In this document: one piece after another, positions 26,188 to 35,664 of the stretch
Layout: every line of letters starts with the position of its first letter
Numbering within the stretch: position 1 is the stretch's first letter
Notes under the pieces: generated by a model
The model's input: the letters and a program-made list of their open reading frames with translations, nothing else
Told to the model about the DNA's origin: nothing
The model's database searches: none
Source: Rhizobium sp. Pop5
Lineage (GTDB): Bacteria; Pseudomonadota; Alphaproteobacteria; Rhizobiales; Rhizobiaceae
NCBI RefSeq assembly: GCF_024721175.1
Contig: NZ_CP099400.1
Location: forward strand, 124,001-188,000
Reading direction: 5' to 3'
Length of the DNA stretch: 64,000 bases
Program-made: the position numbers and the translations under genes

Positions 26188-27036
26188 ATGTTTTCGGTTT
26201 CCCCGTTCGTACTCAGTTCGGCGCCGGCGGATGGCGCATGGCAGCTTTTCACTCCGGTGGGTGCGGCGCGCATCACCGACGCAAATCTTGTCGCGGCCCT
26301 CGGCGAAATAAAAGCGCTCCGGTCTCGTGTTGACGAGGTGGAGATCGAAAAGATCCTCGAGAGGAAAACACTTCCGGTCAGCGCCGCCCAGCAGTTTCTT
26401 GAACGCCTGAAAGTGCTTCGAAAAGTCGAAGATATGAAAACAGTGGCGGTATTTTCGCCGTCCCAGACACTTGCCGATGATGTCGTGCAATTGATCCTTG
26501 ACCGCGACGCGGTCTCCTGCCGGGCATGCACGACCCTTTCAGATATCGCGGACGCCGATTTGATCCTGGCAATTCAGGATCGCTACGAGCCGGGGCTTGC
26601 CAAGGACATCTACGCCGCCTGCAAATCGAAGAGAGAGGCCATCCTGCTTCACTCCTATTTTGTTTTCCGGCATTTTATCATCGACGGCTTCTATTCGTCG
26701 GCCATCGATCTGCCCGACCATTTTAGCGGTATCCATAATCTCGCCGGACTTGACCGGTCGTCGAAATTCAAGCCCTCCAGTTGGGCCGACTATTTCTTCT
26801 CCGATCCCTATGCGATCGAAACGATGCATGTTCCGACCTTTCCGGCCGCCCAGATCGAAACGGCCGTCGCGCTGCATCTTGCTTACATGCGGCTCCGCCC
26901 CCTGATAGCGGACGGCGTATCGCCGCTTTTTCCCGACGATCTCAGCACGGTTATCGAGCTCAATCTCGACACAGGCCGTATCGAACGGCATCGGGGCGTC
27001 CATTCCAATTTCAGCTCGTCGCTGCGAGAGATTTAG
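26188..27036 (+). CDS. phzC: Cyclodehydratase partner protein (E1-like/McbB-like)
   Basis: A 282-residue protein between precursor and dehydrogenase. In LAP clusters this place is filled by the E1-like (ocin-ThiF/McbB) protein, which binds the leader and presents the core to YcaO. Supporting features are size, a central DADLILAIQD segment resembling the Rossmann-like part, and C-terminal ELNLDTGRIERHRGV, which resembles the end of such proteins. Only one CxxC (CRAC) is seen, not the usual two zinc-binding pairs, so it is a reduced member. GAGG precedes ATG 26188. The role is mainly inferred from context. Confidence 0.82.
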   Translation: MFSVSPFVLSSAPADGAWQLFTPVGAARITDANLVAALGEIKALRSRVDEVEIEKILERKTLPVSAAQQFLERLKVLRKVEDMKTVAVFSPSQTLADDVVQLILDRDAVSCRACTTLSDIADADLILAIQDRYEPGLAKDIYAACKSKREAILLHSYFVFRHFIIDGFYSSAIDLPDHFSGIHNLAGLDRSSKFKPSSWADYFFSDPYAIETMHVPTFPAAQIETAVALHLAYMRLRPLIADGVSPLFPDDLSTVIELNLDTGRIERHRGVHSNFSSSLREI

Positions 27037-27049
27037 GGAGGACTGTCAG

Positions 27050-27850
27050 ATGCGACACGTCAAGATATCCTCGGTGAACCAGATTTCACACGCCGGCCAG
27101 TTCGTTGATCCGGAGGTCGAAAGCGAGATCCGTGCATTTCATCAGCACTGCATTTCCGTTGCAGGTTCTCCGTTGGAGAACGCACTCAGCCAGCCTTACC
27201 TTTCCATCGAAGACCTGAAACGAGCGGAGACCTTCGAAACGCGGTTCTCCCACATTACCCGCACCATCGAGTTTCCCGATGCCTCTGTCGCCGACACGAC
27301 CTGGCGGTGGCCGTCGCTTGACAAAGGCGGCACGCGACCAATTGATTTCTCCACCGTTCACCAAATTTTTTCAGAAGCGCTTGGTGCCGATTACGCCAGA
27401 CGTCGGCCTTACCCCTCCGGAGGCGCCCTTTACAGCGTCGAGTCGGTTGCTATCCTGGGAAACGTCCTGGGAAACGTCGTGGGAACGGAAGAAGGCTTCA
27501 ACGTCCTTCATTACCTGCCGGTGAGCAACGCCTTCGAAATGCTTCGAGGCGGATACGATCCCACACTCTTCAATGAAATCTACAAGATCGAGCGCGCGGC
27601 ATTTTACGTCGTGTATTTCATCAATCTCAAGAAGGCGATCTTCAAATATCGTTCGCGCGGCTACCGCCTGGCCTTGATGGAAGTCGGGTCGATGTATCAG
27701 CAAATGCTGAGGGTCGCCCAAGACCATGGAATACGCTCCCGTGTCCTGTCGGGATTTTCCGAATACGCCCTTGCGAAAAACTGCGGGCTGGACAGCCGCG
27801 TTCTCCTGCCGGGGATCATCCAGGCCTTTGCCTATCCGGAGGAGAATTAA
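27050..27850 (+). CDS. phzB: SagB-type FMN azoline dehydrogenase
   Basis: It oxidises azolines in the modified core to aromatic thiazoles and oxazoles, using FMN. The 266 residues belong to the nitroreductase-like SagB/McbC family; the diagnostic motif is RRPYPSGGALYSVES near residues 118-132. The C-terminal half has the expected hydrophobic strands (AAFYVVYFINL) and the family's GYRLALMEVGSMYQQM, close to the usual YRxxLxExGHxxQ, with Ser replacing the common His. GGGAGG lies upstream of ATG 27050. Its TAA stop overlaps the next start as TAATG, so it is translationally coupled to the YcaO gene. Confidence 0.92.
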   Translation: MRHVKISSVNQISHAGQFVDPEVESEIRAFHQHCISVAGSPLENALSQPYLSIEDLKRAETFETRFSHITRTIEFPDASVADTTWRWPSLDKGGTRPIDFSTVHQIFSEALGADYARRRPYPSGGALYSVESVAILGNVLGNVVGTEEGFNVLHYLPVSNAFEMLRGGYDPTLFNEIYKIERAAFYVVYFINLKKAIFKYRSRGYRLALMEVGSMYQQMLRVAQDHGIRSRVLSGFSEYALAKNCGLDSRVLLPGIIQAFAYPEEN

Positions 27851-29022
27851 TGCAACGGTCATATCGCAGTTTTGCTTCCCGGACGCCGAGATATCGTGTG
27901 ACCCCTGCCTATCCCGCGAGCATCTTCGAACCGACGGTGTTCTCGGCCGATGATGCGAACGACCTCAATGGTCACGGATTTGGCCTTGGGCCAGGCGTCG
28001 CGGTCAAAGCCATGGGTGAGTATTTTGAACGCTATGCGGCGTTCCGCGCTGTGACCTCCCGCGGGATGGGTAAGATCGCCGAGATGCGGCTTGATCCGGA
28101 AGAGCAAGATGCTTTGGTTCTTGCGCTTCGCCAGACATGTCACGATGACGTGCGCGACGATATCGAGGCCGCGAGTTTTCGACTGGTCGAAGTAAACAGG
28201 CTCGGGGAAGACCGCATGGCTCTCTACCCAACCCTGCTTCTGTCATTGCACAGCTTCGACGAACAGAGAGACGTTCGCTTTGCTCCGGTCCGAGACAGCT
28301 CCGGATCGGCGATACATCCGGATAAAAAGACTGCATTTCAGGGCGCTCTGCTGGAATTTGTCGAGCGCCAATGCACGACCGCGATGTGGGTCTCGCGGCG
28401 CTGCAACGCTATCGAAGGTCTTGGCGCTGCGCTCAAGGACCGCAAGGCGCGCGCCATCCATGATCAGATGGCGATGGCGGGAAGCCTGAATGTTCTCGAC
28501 CTTTCGTTCTTGAAAGGCGCCAGCGTCAAGTTTTGCGAATACAAGTCGCAGGATCCGGATGCATTGGTGAATTTCTCCTGCGGCTGCTCGGCGGATTTCG
28601 ATCCCGATGCCGCCACGGCAAAGGCCTTTACCGAAGCATGGCAGACATCGCTTCTCCTCCCTCAGATGGAGTTCTTTGGAGCCCGAGAATATGGCAGCAC
28701 CTCTCTGAAGGATAATTTTCAGGCTGCGAACAGGGCAGGTTTCGAGTTGGGTGTCGGCGTCGATCCCAGGGCAATCGGAGCAGACGGAAACGACAGAAAC
28801 ATGGAGACGCTTGTGGACAGCATTCTTTCCGTATCCAGGAACGTCTATCTCTATTTCCGCAGCATCTATGTTGCCGGCACCAAGCTGCACTTCTGCCGCG
28901 TCGTGTCGCCGGATTTCTTCCTTCACATGAGCCCGGGCGACCATAACAACAACGACAACAGATGGATCGATCTGTTCTGCGAGAAAGCGTCCAGACGGCT
29001 GGAGCCCATGCCATTTTCATAA
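27850..29022 (+). CDS. phzD: YcaO-domain cyclodehydratase
   Basis: It uses ATP to activate the amide backbone so that Cys and Ser side chains cyclise to azolines. The 390 residues carry the YcaO ATP-binding pattern: KAMGEYFERYAAF (about 53-65) and ALLEFVERQCTTAMW (about 167-181), each with spaced Glu residues for Mg-ATP. The C-terminus ends EPMPFS, a degenerate form of the proline-rich tail that organises the active site of LAP YcaO enzymes. It overlaps the dehydrogenase stop by one base. It is the last gene before a strong terminator. No protease gene for leader removal is in the cluster; TldD/TldE elsewhere are candidates. Confidence 0.94.
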   Translation: MQRSYRSFASRTPRYRVTPAYPASIFEPTVFSADDANDLNGHGFGLGPGVAVKAMGEYFERYAAFRAVTSRGMGKIAEMRLDPEEQDALVLALRQTCHDDVRDDIEAASFRLVEVNRLGEDRMALYPTLLLSLHSFDEQRDVRFAPVRDSSGSAIHPDKKTAFQGALLEFVERQCTTAMWVSRRCNAIEGLGAALKDRKARAIHDQMAMAGSLNVLDLSFLKGASVKFCEYKSQDPDALVNFSCGCSADFDPDAATAKAFTEAWQTSLLLPQMEFFGAREYGSTSLKDNFQAANRAGFELGVGVDPRAIGADGNDRNMETLVDSILSVSRNVYLYFRSIYVAGTKLHFCRVVSPDFFLHMSPGDHNNNDNRWIDLFCEKASRRLEPMPFS

Positions 29023-29025
29023 CAA

Positions 29026-29048
29026 AGGCGGGGGAGCGACCCCCGCCT
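29026..29048. terminator. Terminator closing the phz operon
   Basis: AGGCGGGGG (29026-29034) pairs perfectly with CCCCCGCCT (29040-29048) around a five-base loop, three bases after the YcaO stop. A T-rich stretch follows about a dozen bases later. It can serve the rightward phz genes and the convergent MucR-like gene. Confidence 0.8.
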
Positions 29049-29059
29049 CCCTGTTCGCC

Positions 29060-29518
29060 TTATTTTGCTTTAGCTTGAGAGCGTTTTGAAACGGCGATGC
29101 CCAATCCTATGCTTTTTGCGATCGACGACCGTTTGGCGGCATAGGAGGGCGCGACCATAGGATATTCCGGCGGAAGGCCCCATTTGATGCGGTACTCGTC
29201 AGGCGTCAGGTCGTAATGGGTTTTCAAATGCCGCTTCAACGAACGGAATCGTCTCCCGTCCTCCAAGCAAATTAGGAAGTCCTTCTCGATCGACCGATCG
29301 ATAGGAACGGCTGGTTTTTGATGTGTGGTGGGTGCTCCTTCGGTGGCCAAGGCCAGTTCGGTCGGACGAGGTCCTTGACCCAGAGCGGCTTGCACGCTGG
29401 CGATGAGGGAAGGCAGATCCTGCATCGAGACATCGTGCCTGCCCACATAGGCAGTGACGATGTTCGCAGTCAGTTCGGTGATGTTCTCGGGTGCCGAATT
29501 TTGGGGTTTTGAGTACAT
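29060..29518 (-). CDS. MucR/Ros-family zinc-finger regulator
   Basis: A 152-residue MucR/Ros-type regulator. After an acidic N-terminal part (NITELTANIVTAYVGRHDVS) comes the zinc-finger region with CLEDGRRFRSLKRHLKTHYD and the typical TPDEYRIKWGLPPEYPMVAP. Zinc ligands are Cys and Asp (CLED) and two His, the same Cys-Asp variant seen in MucR. ATG 29518 (MYSKPQNS) is preferred over TTG 29545. It converges on the phz operon and is divergent from pcaI. It may be part of the inserted cassette; control of phz is plausible but not shown by sequence. Confidence 0.88.
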   Translation of the reverse strand: MYSKPQNSAPENITELTANIVTAYVGRHDVSMQDLPSLIASVQAALGQGPRPTELALATEGAPTTHQKPAVPIDRSIEKDFLICLEDGRRFRSLKRHLKTHYDLTPDEYRIKWGLPPEYPMVAPSYAAKRSSIAKSIGLGIAVSKRSQAKAK

Positions 29519-29893
29519 AAAATAACCCGTTGCTTCGAGAATCAACGCATCGCTTCGCAGGCGGGATGAGAGGAAGTTCTCATCGATCCCCTATTGACGA
29601 TGGTCAATTCAGCGAAATTGAACCTGCTGCTCGAGCCTGGCTTCCGATGAAGGAGCCGGACATAGAGCCGACGGCGACAAACGCTGCAGGCGCAGATTCA
29701 AATAAGGTTAGATCTCAAAAGTTCCTCCCGCGGTGTTCCCCCATAACAGGTAACAAAAAACCATGAACAATCAAGCGAGCGGTGAAAAAATTCAACGAAT
29801 GCGAGCAATTGCGGGCAACGCCAGAATGGCCTCGATTGGAGTGATGAGAGCGCAAAGCCATCAGGGCCGAATTTCGAGTCAACTCGTTCATTT
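29519..29893. other. Intergenic region left of pcaI, no gene seen
   Basis: About 375 bases upstream of both the MucR-like gene and pcaI. Small frames here have no ribosome site. The sequence probably contains the right-hand junction of the phz insertion and the promoter of the MucR-like gene, but I see no repeat that would mark the exact boundary. Confidence 0.3.
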
Positions 29894-29930
29894 TTGTGCG
29901 ATATACGAACAAAAATCAAATAACGCACAA
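29894..29930 (+). promoter_or_regulatory. Candidate PcaR operator upstream of pcaIJF
   Basis: TTGTGCGATATACGAACAA (29894-29912) is a near-perfect palindrome of two 10-mers (TATCGCACAA on the minus strand, ATACGAACAA on the plus strand). A third copy, TAACGCACAA, follows at 29921-29930 in direct orientation. Two inverted plus one direct 10-mer is the layout known for the related IclR regulator PcaU. It lies 92-128 bases before the pcaI ATG. Confidence 0.6.
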
Positions 29931-30021
29931 ATTGCTTGCCGACGAAGCCGCAGCACCCTATGCCTGACGCTGGAGGACGGGAGGACTGCGTTCCCGGCCG
30001 CATAGCCAAGGGAGGTCCCGC

Positions 30022-30729
30022 ATGGACAAGACAATCGGAAGCACCGCGCAAGCGGTCTCTGAGATCGGTGATGGCGCGACCGTGATGATCGGTGGTTTTG
30101 GTGGCTCGGGCGCGCCGATCGAGCTGATCCACGCTTTGATCGACAAAGGCCCGAGGAACCTCACCGTCATCAACAATAATGCCGGCAACGGACGCATCGG
30201 CATCGCTGCGATGATCGACGCCGGCATGGTCAGAAAGATGATCTGCTCGTTTCCGCGTTCGTCGGACCCGCGCGCCTTCACAGACAAATATCTGGCCGGC
30301 GAAATCGAGCTCGAACTCGTGCCGCAGGGCACGCTGGCCGAGCGCATCCGCGCCGGCGGAGCCGGCATTCCGGCCTTCTATACGCCGACGGCCTATGGCA
30401 CCGAACTTGCCGAAGGCAAGGTCATCGCCGAATTCGACGGCCGCCATTATGTGCAGGAGCGCTGGCTGAAGGCCGATTTCGCGATCGTGAAAGCCGAGAT
30501 CGGCGATACCCACGGCAACCTCACCTACAACAAGGCCGGCCGCAACTTCAACCCGCTGATGTGCATGGCCGCGGCCAAGACGATCGCCCAGGTCTCATCC
30601 ATCGTACCGGTCGGCGGCATCGATCCAGAACATGTGGTGACACCAGGAATTTTCGTCGACCGCCTCGTCGCTGTCCCCGATCCCCAACAGGAAGAAGAGC
30701 TCATCCGAGCCGGAGTGGCCTACGTATGA
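30022..30729 (+). CDS. pcaI: 3-oxoadipate CoA-transferase subunit A
   Basis: The alpha subunit of the enzyme that moves CoA from succinyl-CoA to beta-ketoadipate, the second-last step of protocatechuate degradation. The 235 residues contain the glycine-rich GATVMIGGFGGSGAP and INNNAGNG motifs of family I CoA-transferases. GGGAGG precedes ATG 30022. Its TGA overlaps the pcaJ ATG as ATGA, so the two subunits are coupled. A PcaR-type operator lies upstream. Confidence 0.94.
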   Translation: MDKTIGSTAQAVSEIGDGATVMIGGFGGSGAPIELIHALIDKGPRNLTVINNNAGNGRIGIAAMIDAGMVRKMICSFPRSSDPRAFTDKYLAGEIELELVPQGTLAERIRAGGAGIPAFYTPTAYGTELAEGKVIAEFDGRHYVQERWLKADFAIVKAEIGDTHGNLTYNKAGRNFNPLMCMAAAKTIAQVSSIVPVGGIDPEHVVTPGIFVDRLVAVPDPQQEEELIRAGVAYV

Positions 30730-31430
30730 CCATCGATACGCGCCCCATCAATACGCGGGAAGACATCAAGCTTTCTAATGCGCAGATCGCCTGGCGCGCC
30801 GCGCAGGACATTGCCGATGGCGCCTATGTCAACCTCGGCATCGGTTTTCCGGAAATGGTCGCGCGCTATCAGCCGCCCGGCCGCGAGGCGATTTTCCACA
30901 CGGAAAATGGCATCCTGAACTTCGGCGAGCCACCGGCGCAAGGTGAAGAGGACTGGGATCTGATCAATGCCGGCAAGAAAGCGGTGACGCTGAAGCCGGG
31001 TGCTGCCTTCTTCCACCACGCCGACAGCTTCGCCATGGTGCGCGGCGGGCATCTCGACGTCGCGATCCTCGGCGCCTATCAGGTGGCGCAGAACGGCGAT
31101 CTCGCCAATTGGCGGGTCGGCAGCAAGGGCGTGCCGGCTGTCGGCGGCGCCATGGATCTCGTGCATGGCGCCAAGCAGGTCTGCGTGATTACCGAGCACG
31201 TCACCAAGACGGGCGAGCCGAAGCTGGTGGAGACGTGCACCTTTCCGCTGACCGGCGTCGCCTGCATTACCCGCGTCTATACCAGCCATGCCGTCATCGA
31301 CATCGTCGATGGGCGCTTCGTCCTGCGGGAGAAGCTGGCCGCGATGTCCGAGAAGGAATTGCAGGCCATGACCGGTGCGCCGCTTCATGTCGACGGACCC
31401 GTTGCCGATCTCGTCGTTCCGAAACTCTAA
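30726..31430 (+). CDS. pcaJ: 3-oxoadipate CoA-transferase subunit B
   Basis: The beta subunit of beta-ketoadipate:succinyl-CoA transferase, 234 residues. The catalytic Glu lies in HTENGILNFG, which fits the S/T-ENG motif of this subunit, and GIGFPEMVARY precedes it. The start at 30726 (MTIDTRPINTRED) overlaps the pcaI stop; a longer frame from 30561 lies inside pcaI and is not used. Ten bases separate it from pcaF. Confidence 0.94.
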   Translation: MTIDTRPINTREDIKLSNAQIAWRAAQDIADGAYVNLGIGFPEMVARYQPPGREAIFHTENGILNFGEPPAQGEEDWDLINAGKKAVTLKPGAAFFHHADSFAMVRGGHLDVAILGAYQVAQNGDLANWRVGSKGVPAVGGAMDLVHGAKQVCVITEHVTKTGEPKLVETCTFPLTGVACITRVYTSHAVIDIVDGRFVLREKLAAMSEKELQAMTGAPLHVDGPVADLVVPKL

Positions 31431-31440
31431 GGGAAAAGCC

Positions 31441-32646
<1,206 letters not shown>

Positions 32647-32695
32647 GAACGTAGCGCCCGTTGCACGCCATGCCCGATTTCTGTAAAAAACGGGC

Positions 32696-33178
32696 ATGCT
32701 CATCCGACCTGCCGTCAACGACGATCGAAGCGCGATCTGGAGGATCATCGGTCCGACGATCCGCGCCGGCGAGACCTATGCGCTCGACCGCGATCTCTCC
32801 GAGGCCGAGGCGCTCGCCTACTGGATGGGGCCGGACCGCGAGACCTTCGTCGCCGAAGCTGACGGCGTGATCCTCGGCACCTATTACATCAAGGCCAATC
32901 AGGCAGGTGGCGGACGGCATGTCTGCAACTGCGGCTACATGACCGATCCTGCCGCCACCGGCCGCGGTGTTGCCCGCCAGATGCATGAACACTCCCTGGA
33001 GCATGCCCGCTTCAGAGGCTTTCGCGCCATGCAGTTCAATTTCGTCGTCGGCAGCAATCGACGCGCGGTCGAGCTCTGGCAGTCCCTCGGCTTCGAGATC
33101 GTCGGCCGCCTTCCCGGCGTCTTCCTTCATCCTACGGAAGGCTACGTCGATGCGCTGGTGATGTTCCGTAATCTCTAG
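32696..33178 (+). CDS. GNAT-family N-acetyltransferase
   Basis: A 160-residue acetyltransferase of the GNAT fold. The N-terminal strand and helix (MLIRPAVNDDRSAIWRIIGP), the acetyl-CoA-binding loop (GYMTDPAATGRGVARQM, a Q/R-x-x-G-x-G/A variant) and the C-terminal NRRAVELWQSLGFEIVG are all present. The acceptor substrate cannot be told. It lies 50 bases after pcaF in the same direction but probably has its own promoter, and has no evident link to aromatic degradation. Confidence 0.85.
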   Translation: MLIRPAVNDDRSAIWRIIGPTIRAGETYALDRDLSEAEALAYWMGPDRETFVAEADGVILGTYYIKANQAGGGRHVCNCGYMTDPAATGRGVARQMHEHSLEHARFRGFRAMQFNFVVGSNRRAVELWQSLGFEIVGRLPGVFLHPTEGYVDALVMFRNL

Positions 33179-33310
33179 GCCGCGCAGCGGATCAAAAAAG
33201 ATGTGAGCGCGCTGTCGAAATCGCAGCGGCTCGAGCGTCTTTAGATCGCGGGCGCGGCGGGAAGAGCCGCATGCGTCGCGATCACTCTGTCGGCATGGAG
33301 GTATGAAGCC

Positions 33311-34525
33311 ATGAGTGTTTCCTATCGTTGGGTCATTGTCGCCGTGGGCGCTTTGATGTCGTGCGTTGCCATTGGCGCGATGTTCTCGCTGGCGATTTTC
33401 CAGGAACCGATCGCGACCGCCACCGGCTGGTCGCATGTCGGGATCGCCAGTGCGATGACGCTGAATTTCATCGTCATGGGCGTCGGCGGCTTCCTCTGGG
33501 GTACCGCAAGCGACCGTTTCGGCCCGCGCATCGTCGTCTTGACGGGGGCTCTGCTGCTCGGCCTGGCACTGGTGCTGGCAAGCCGGGCCGAAGCGCTCCT
33601 GCAGTTCCAGCTAACCTATGGCATCCTGGTCGGACTGGCCGCCAGCGCCTTCTTCGCGCCGATGATCGCGGCGACCACCGTCTGGTTCGACGTGAACCGC
33701 GGTCTTGCCGTGTCACTCGTCTCCGCCGGCATGGGGGTCGCGCCGATGACGATTTCGCCCTTCGCGCGCTGGCTGATCTCCGCCTATGAATGGCGACCGG
33801 CCATGTTGATCATCGGCATTGCGACCTGGGTGCTGCTGGTGCCGGCCGCCCTGCTGGTCAGGCGTCCGCCTGCCGAGAGCGTCGAAGCCGGCACCGAGTT
33901 TGCCGCGGAAGGCGGCCGGCCACAGCTGTCGAAAGTCTTCCGGTCGCCGCAATTCATCGTCCTCGGCCTGACCTTCTTTGCCTGCTGTGCGGCGCATTCC
34001 GGTCCGATCTTCCACATGGTGAACTATGCCACGATCTGCGGCATCGCGCCGATGGCGGCCGTGAGCATCTACAGCGTTGAAGGTCTTGCCGGCCTCGGCG
34101 GCCGGCTCTTCTATGGCACCCTCGCCGATAGGATCGGGGTGAAGCCTGTCCTGGTCGCCGGCCTGCTGGTTCAGGCGGGCGCACTCGCGACCTATCTCTT
34201 CGTCAGCGAGCTGACCGAATTCTACGCGCTCGCCATCGTCTTCGGCAGCGCCTATGGCGGCGTGATGCCGCTCTATGCGGTGTTGGCGCGAGAATATTTC
34301 GGCCAGCGCATCATCGGTACCGTATTGGGCGCGGCGACGATGCTCTCCAGCCTCGGCATGGCCTTCGGTCCTCTGATCGGCGGCTGGATATTCGACACTT
34401 TCGCCAACTATTCCTGGCTGTTCATCGGCTCGGCAATGGTCGGGCTCGGCGCTGCGGCGATCGCGCTCGCCTTCCCGCCTCTCGCCCGCAACCAGCCGCA
34501 GCCGGCCTTCGGCGGGGCGTCGTGA
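33311..34525 (+). CDS. MFS transporter (oxalate/formate or monocarboxylate antiporter-like)
   Basis: A 404-residue inner-membrane transporter with twelve predicted helices. The first starts at the N-terminus (YRWVIVAVGALMSCVAIGA) and the loop between helices 2 and 3 has GTASDRFGPRIV, the MFS signature. A second copy-like motif, GTLADRIGVKPV, occurs between helices 8 and 9. The arrangement resembles the OFA/monocarboxylate branch. The substrate is not determined. A small charged cytoplasmic loop splits the two halves near residue 200. Confidence 0.85.
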   Translation: MSVSYRWVIVAVGALMSCVAIGAMFSLAIFQEPIATATGWSHVGIASAMTLNFIVMGVGGFLWGTASDRFGPRIVVLTGALLLGLALVLASRAEALLQFQLTYGILVGLAASAFFAPMIAATTVWFDVNRGLAVSLVSAGMGVAPMTISPFARWLISAYEWRPAMLIIGIATWVLLVPAALLVRRPPAESVEAGTEFAAEGGRPQLSKVFRSPQFIVLGLTFFACCAAHSGPIFHMVNYATICGIAPMAAVSIYSVEGLAGLGGRLFYGTLADRIGVKPVLVAGLLVQAGALATYLFVSELTEFYALAIVFGSAYGGVMPLYAVLAREYFGQRIIGTVLGAATMLSSLGMAFGPLIGGWIFDTFANYSWLFIGSAMVGLGAAAIALAFPPLARNQPQPAFGGAS

Positions 34526-34548
34526 TGGGATGAGATCGGCGAGCCCGG

Positions 34549-34674
34549 CCCCTCATCCGGCTGCTGCCACCTTCTTCCCACACGCGGAGCGGGGGATATG
34601 CCGCAACCTCTCGGTCCTCCGCGCGCCTTGCGTGGGGGGCAGCCCGACAGCCATGGGAGATGCAAATCTCCCAT
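34549..34674. repeat. Partial RIME-type repeat and terminator hairpin
   Basis: CCCCTCATCCGGCTGCTGCC starting at 34550, followed by ACCTTCTTCCC, matches the left part of the rhizobial RIME element seen complete at 53804-53918. Further on, ATGGGAGAT (34653-34661) pairs with ATCTCCCAT (34666-34674), then TTTCGT: a probable terminator for the MFS gene. Confidence 0.65.
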
Positions 34675-34766
34675 TTTCGTGCATTGCCCTTCTCAGATTT
34701 CGCCTGATAGACTTCCTTGGTCTGTTTCATCACCTATGTCTGTGATTTTGGGAGGCTATCCTGGCC

Positions 34767-35561
34767 ATGGCAGAACTTGCTCAATTGCTCGCATCCATCA
34801 AATTGCCCGACCTGTCCGGCAAGGCAGTGTTGATTACCGGCGCCTCGACCGGGATCGGCGCGGCTGTCGCCCGCGCCTTTGCGGCTCAAGGCGCCAAGGT
34901 CGGCGTGCATTACAATGCCAGCCGCGAACCGGCCGAGAAGCTCGGCGAGGAGATCCGCGCCGCCGGCGGCACCGTCCATCTGATCCAGGGCGATGTGTCG
35001 CGGGAGGGCGAGACGGAGCGCGTTGTCGAGGAGACGGCCAAGACCTTCGGGCATCTCGACGGGCTCATCAACAATGCCGGCGGCATGCTCGGGCGCAAGC
35101 CGACCTCGGAATATACCGACGCGCATTATGCCGCGGTCATGGACCTCAACGCCCGTTCGGTGCTGGCGGCAACGCGTGCGGCCCATCCCTGGCTGAAGAA
35201 GCAGGGCGGCTTCATCATCAACACCACCTCGATCGCCGCGCGCAACGGCGGCGGCAACGGCGCGATGCTCTATGCAGCCTCCAAAGGCTTTGTCTCGACC
35301 ATCACGCGCGGCCATGCAAAGGAATTCGTCGCCGACAGGATCCGTGTCAACGCGGTGGCGCCGGGCGTTATCGCCACGCCGTTCCACGAGCGTTATACCG
35401 ATGACGAGCAGATGGAGCTGCAACGCAAGTCGATCCCGATGGGCTTCGTCGGCACATCCGAGGACTGCGTCGGAGCCTATCTCTTTCTCGCCTCGCCGAC
35501 GCTTTCGGGCTACATCACCGGCCAGATCATCGAGGTCAACGGCGGCCAGCTGATGCCGTAG
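34767..35561 (+). CDS. Short-chain dehydrogenase/reductase
   Basis: A 264-residue SDR. The NAD(P)-binding motif TGASTGIGAAVARAF, NNAGG, catalytic Ser in NTTSIA and YAASK (Tyr and Lys) are in order, and ending VNGGQLMP is typical. A basic residue is absent right after the second strand (HYNAS), so cofactor preference is unclear. It is a classical SDR, probably acting on a ketone, alcohol or sugar. GGGAGG lies a dozen bases upstream of ATG 34767. It stands alone before glgX. Confidence 0.87.
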   Translation: MAELAQLLASIKLPDLSGKAVLITGASTGIGAAVARAFAAQGAKVGVHYNASREPAEKLGEEIRAAGGTVHLIQGDVSREGETERVVEETAKTFGHLDGLINNAGGMLGRKPTSEYTDAHYAAVMDLNARSVLAATRAAHPWLKKQGGFIINTTSIAARNGGGNGAMLYAASKGFVSTITRGHAKEFVADRIRVNAVAPGVIATPFHERYTDDEQMELQRKSIPMGFVGTSEDCVGAYLFLASPTLSGYITGQIIEVNGGQLMP

Positions 35562-35664
35562 CAGCTTCTTCCGAGCTGCGCGCTTTCGCCCTTTTCCCCC
35601 GCAAGAGGGAACTTTCGAACAAGCTTCACGTTTCCCGCTTGGTCTTATTGTCAAGCGGGGCACC

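Noticed and set aside
25994..26333. Two ~100-residue rightward frames overlapping phzA and phzC
   Set aside because: They run through the precursor gene and the intercistronic hairpin in other frames without ribosome sites; their Arg/Pro/Ala content is typical of frame-shifted reading.
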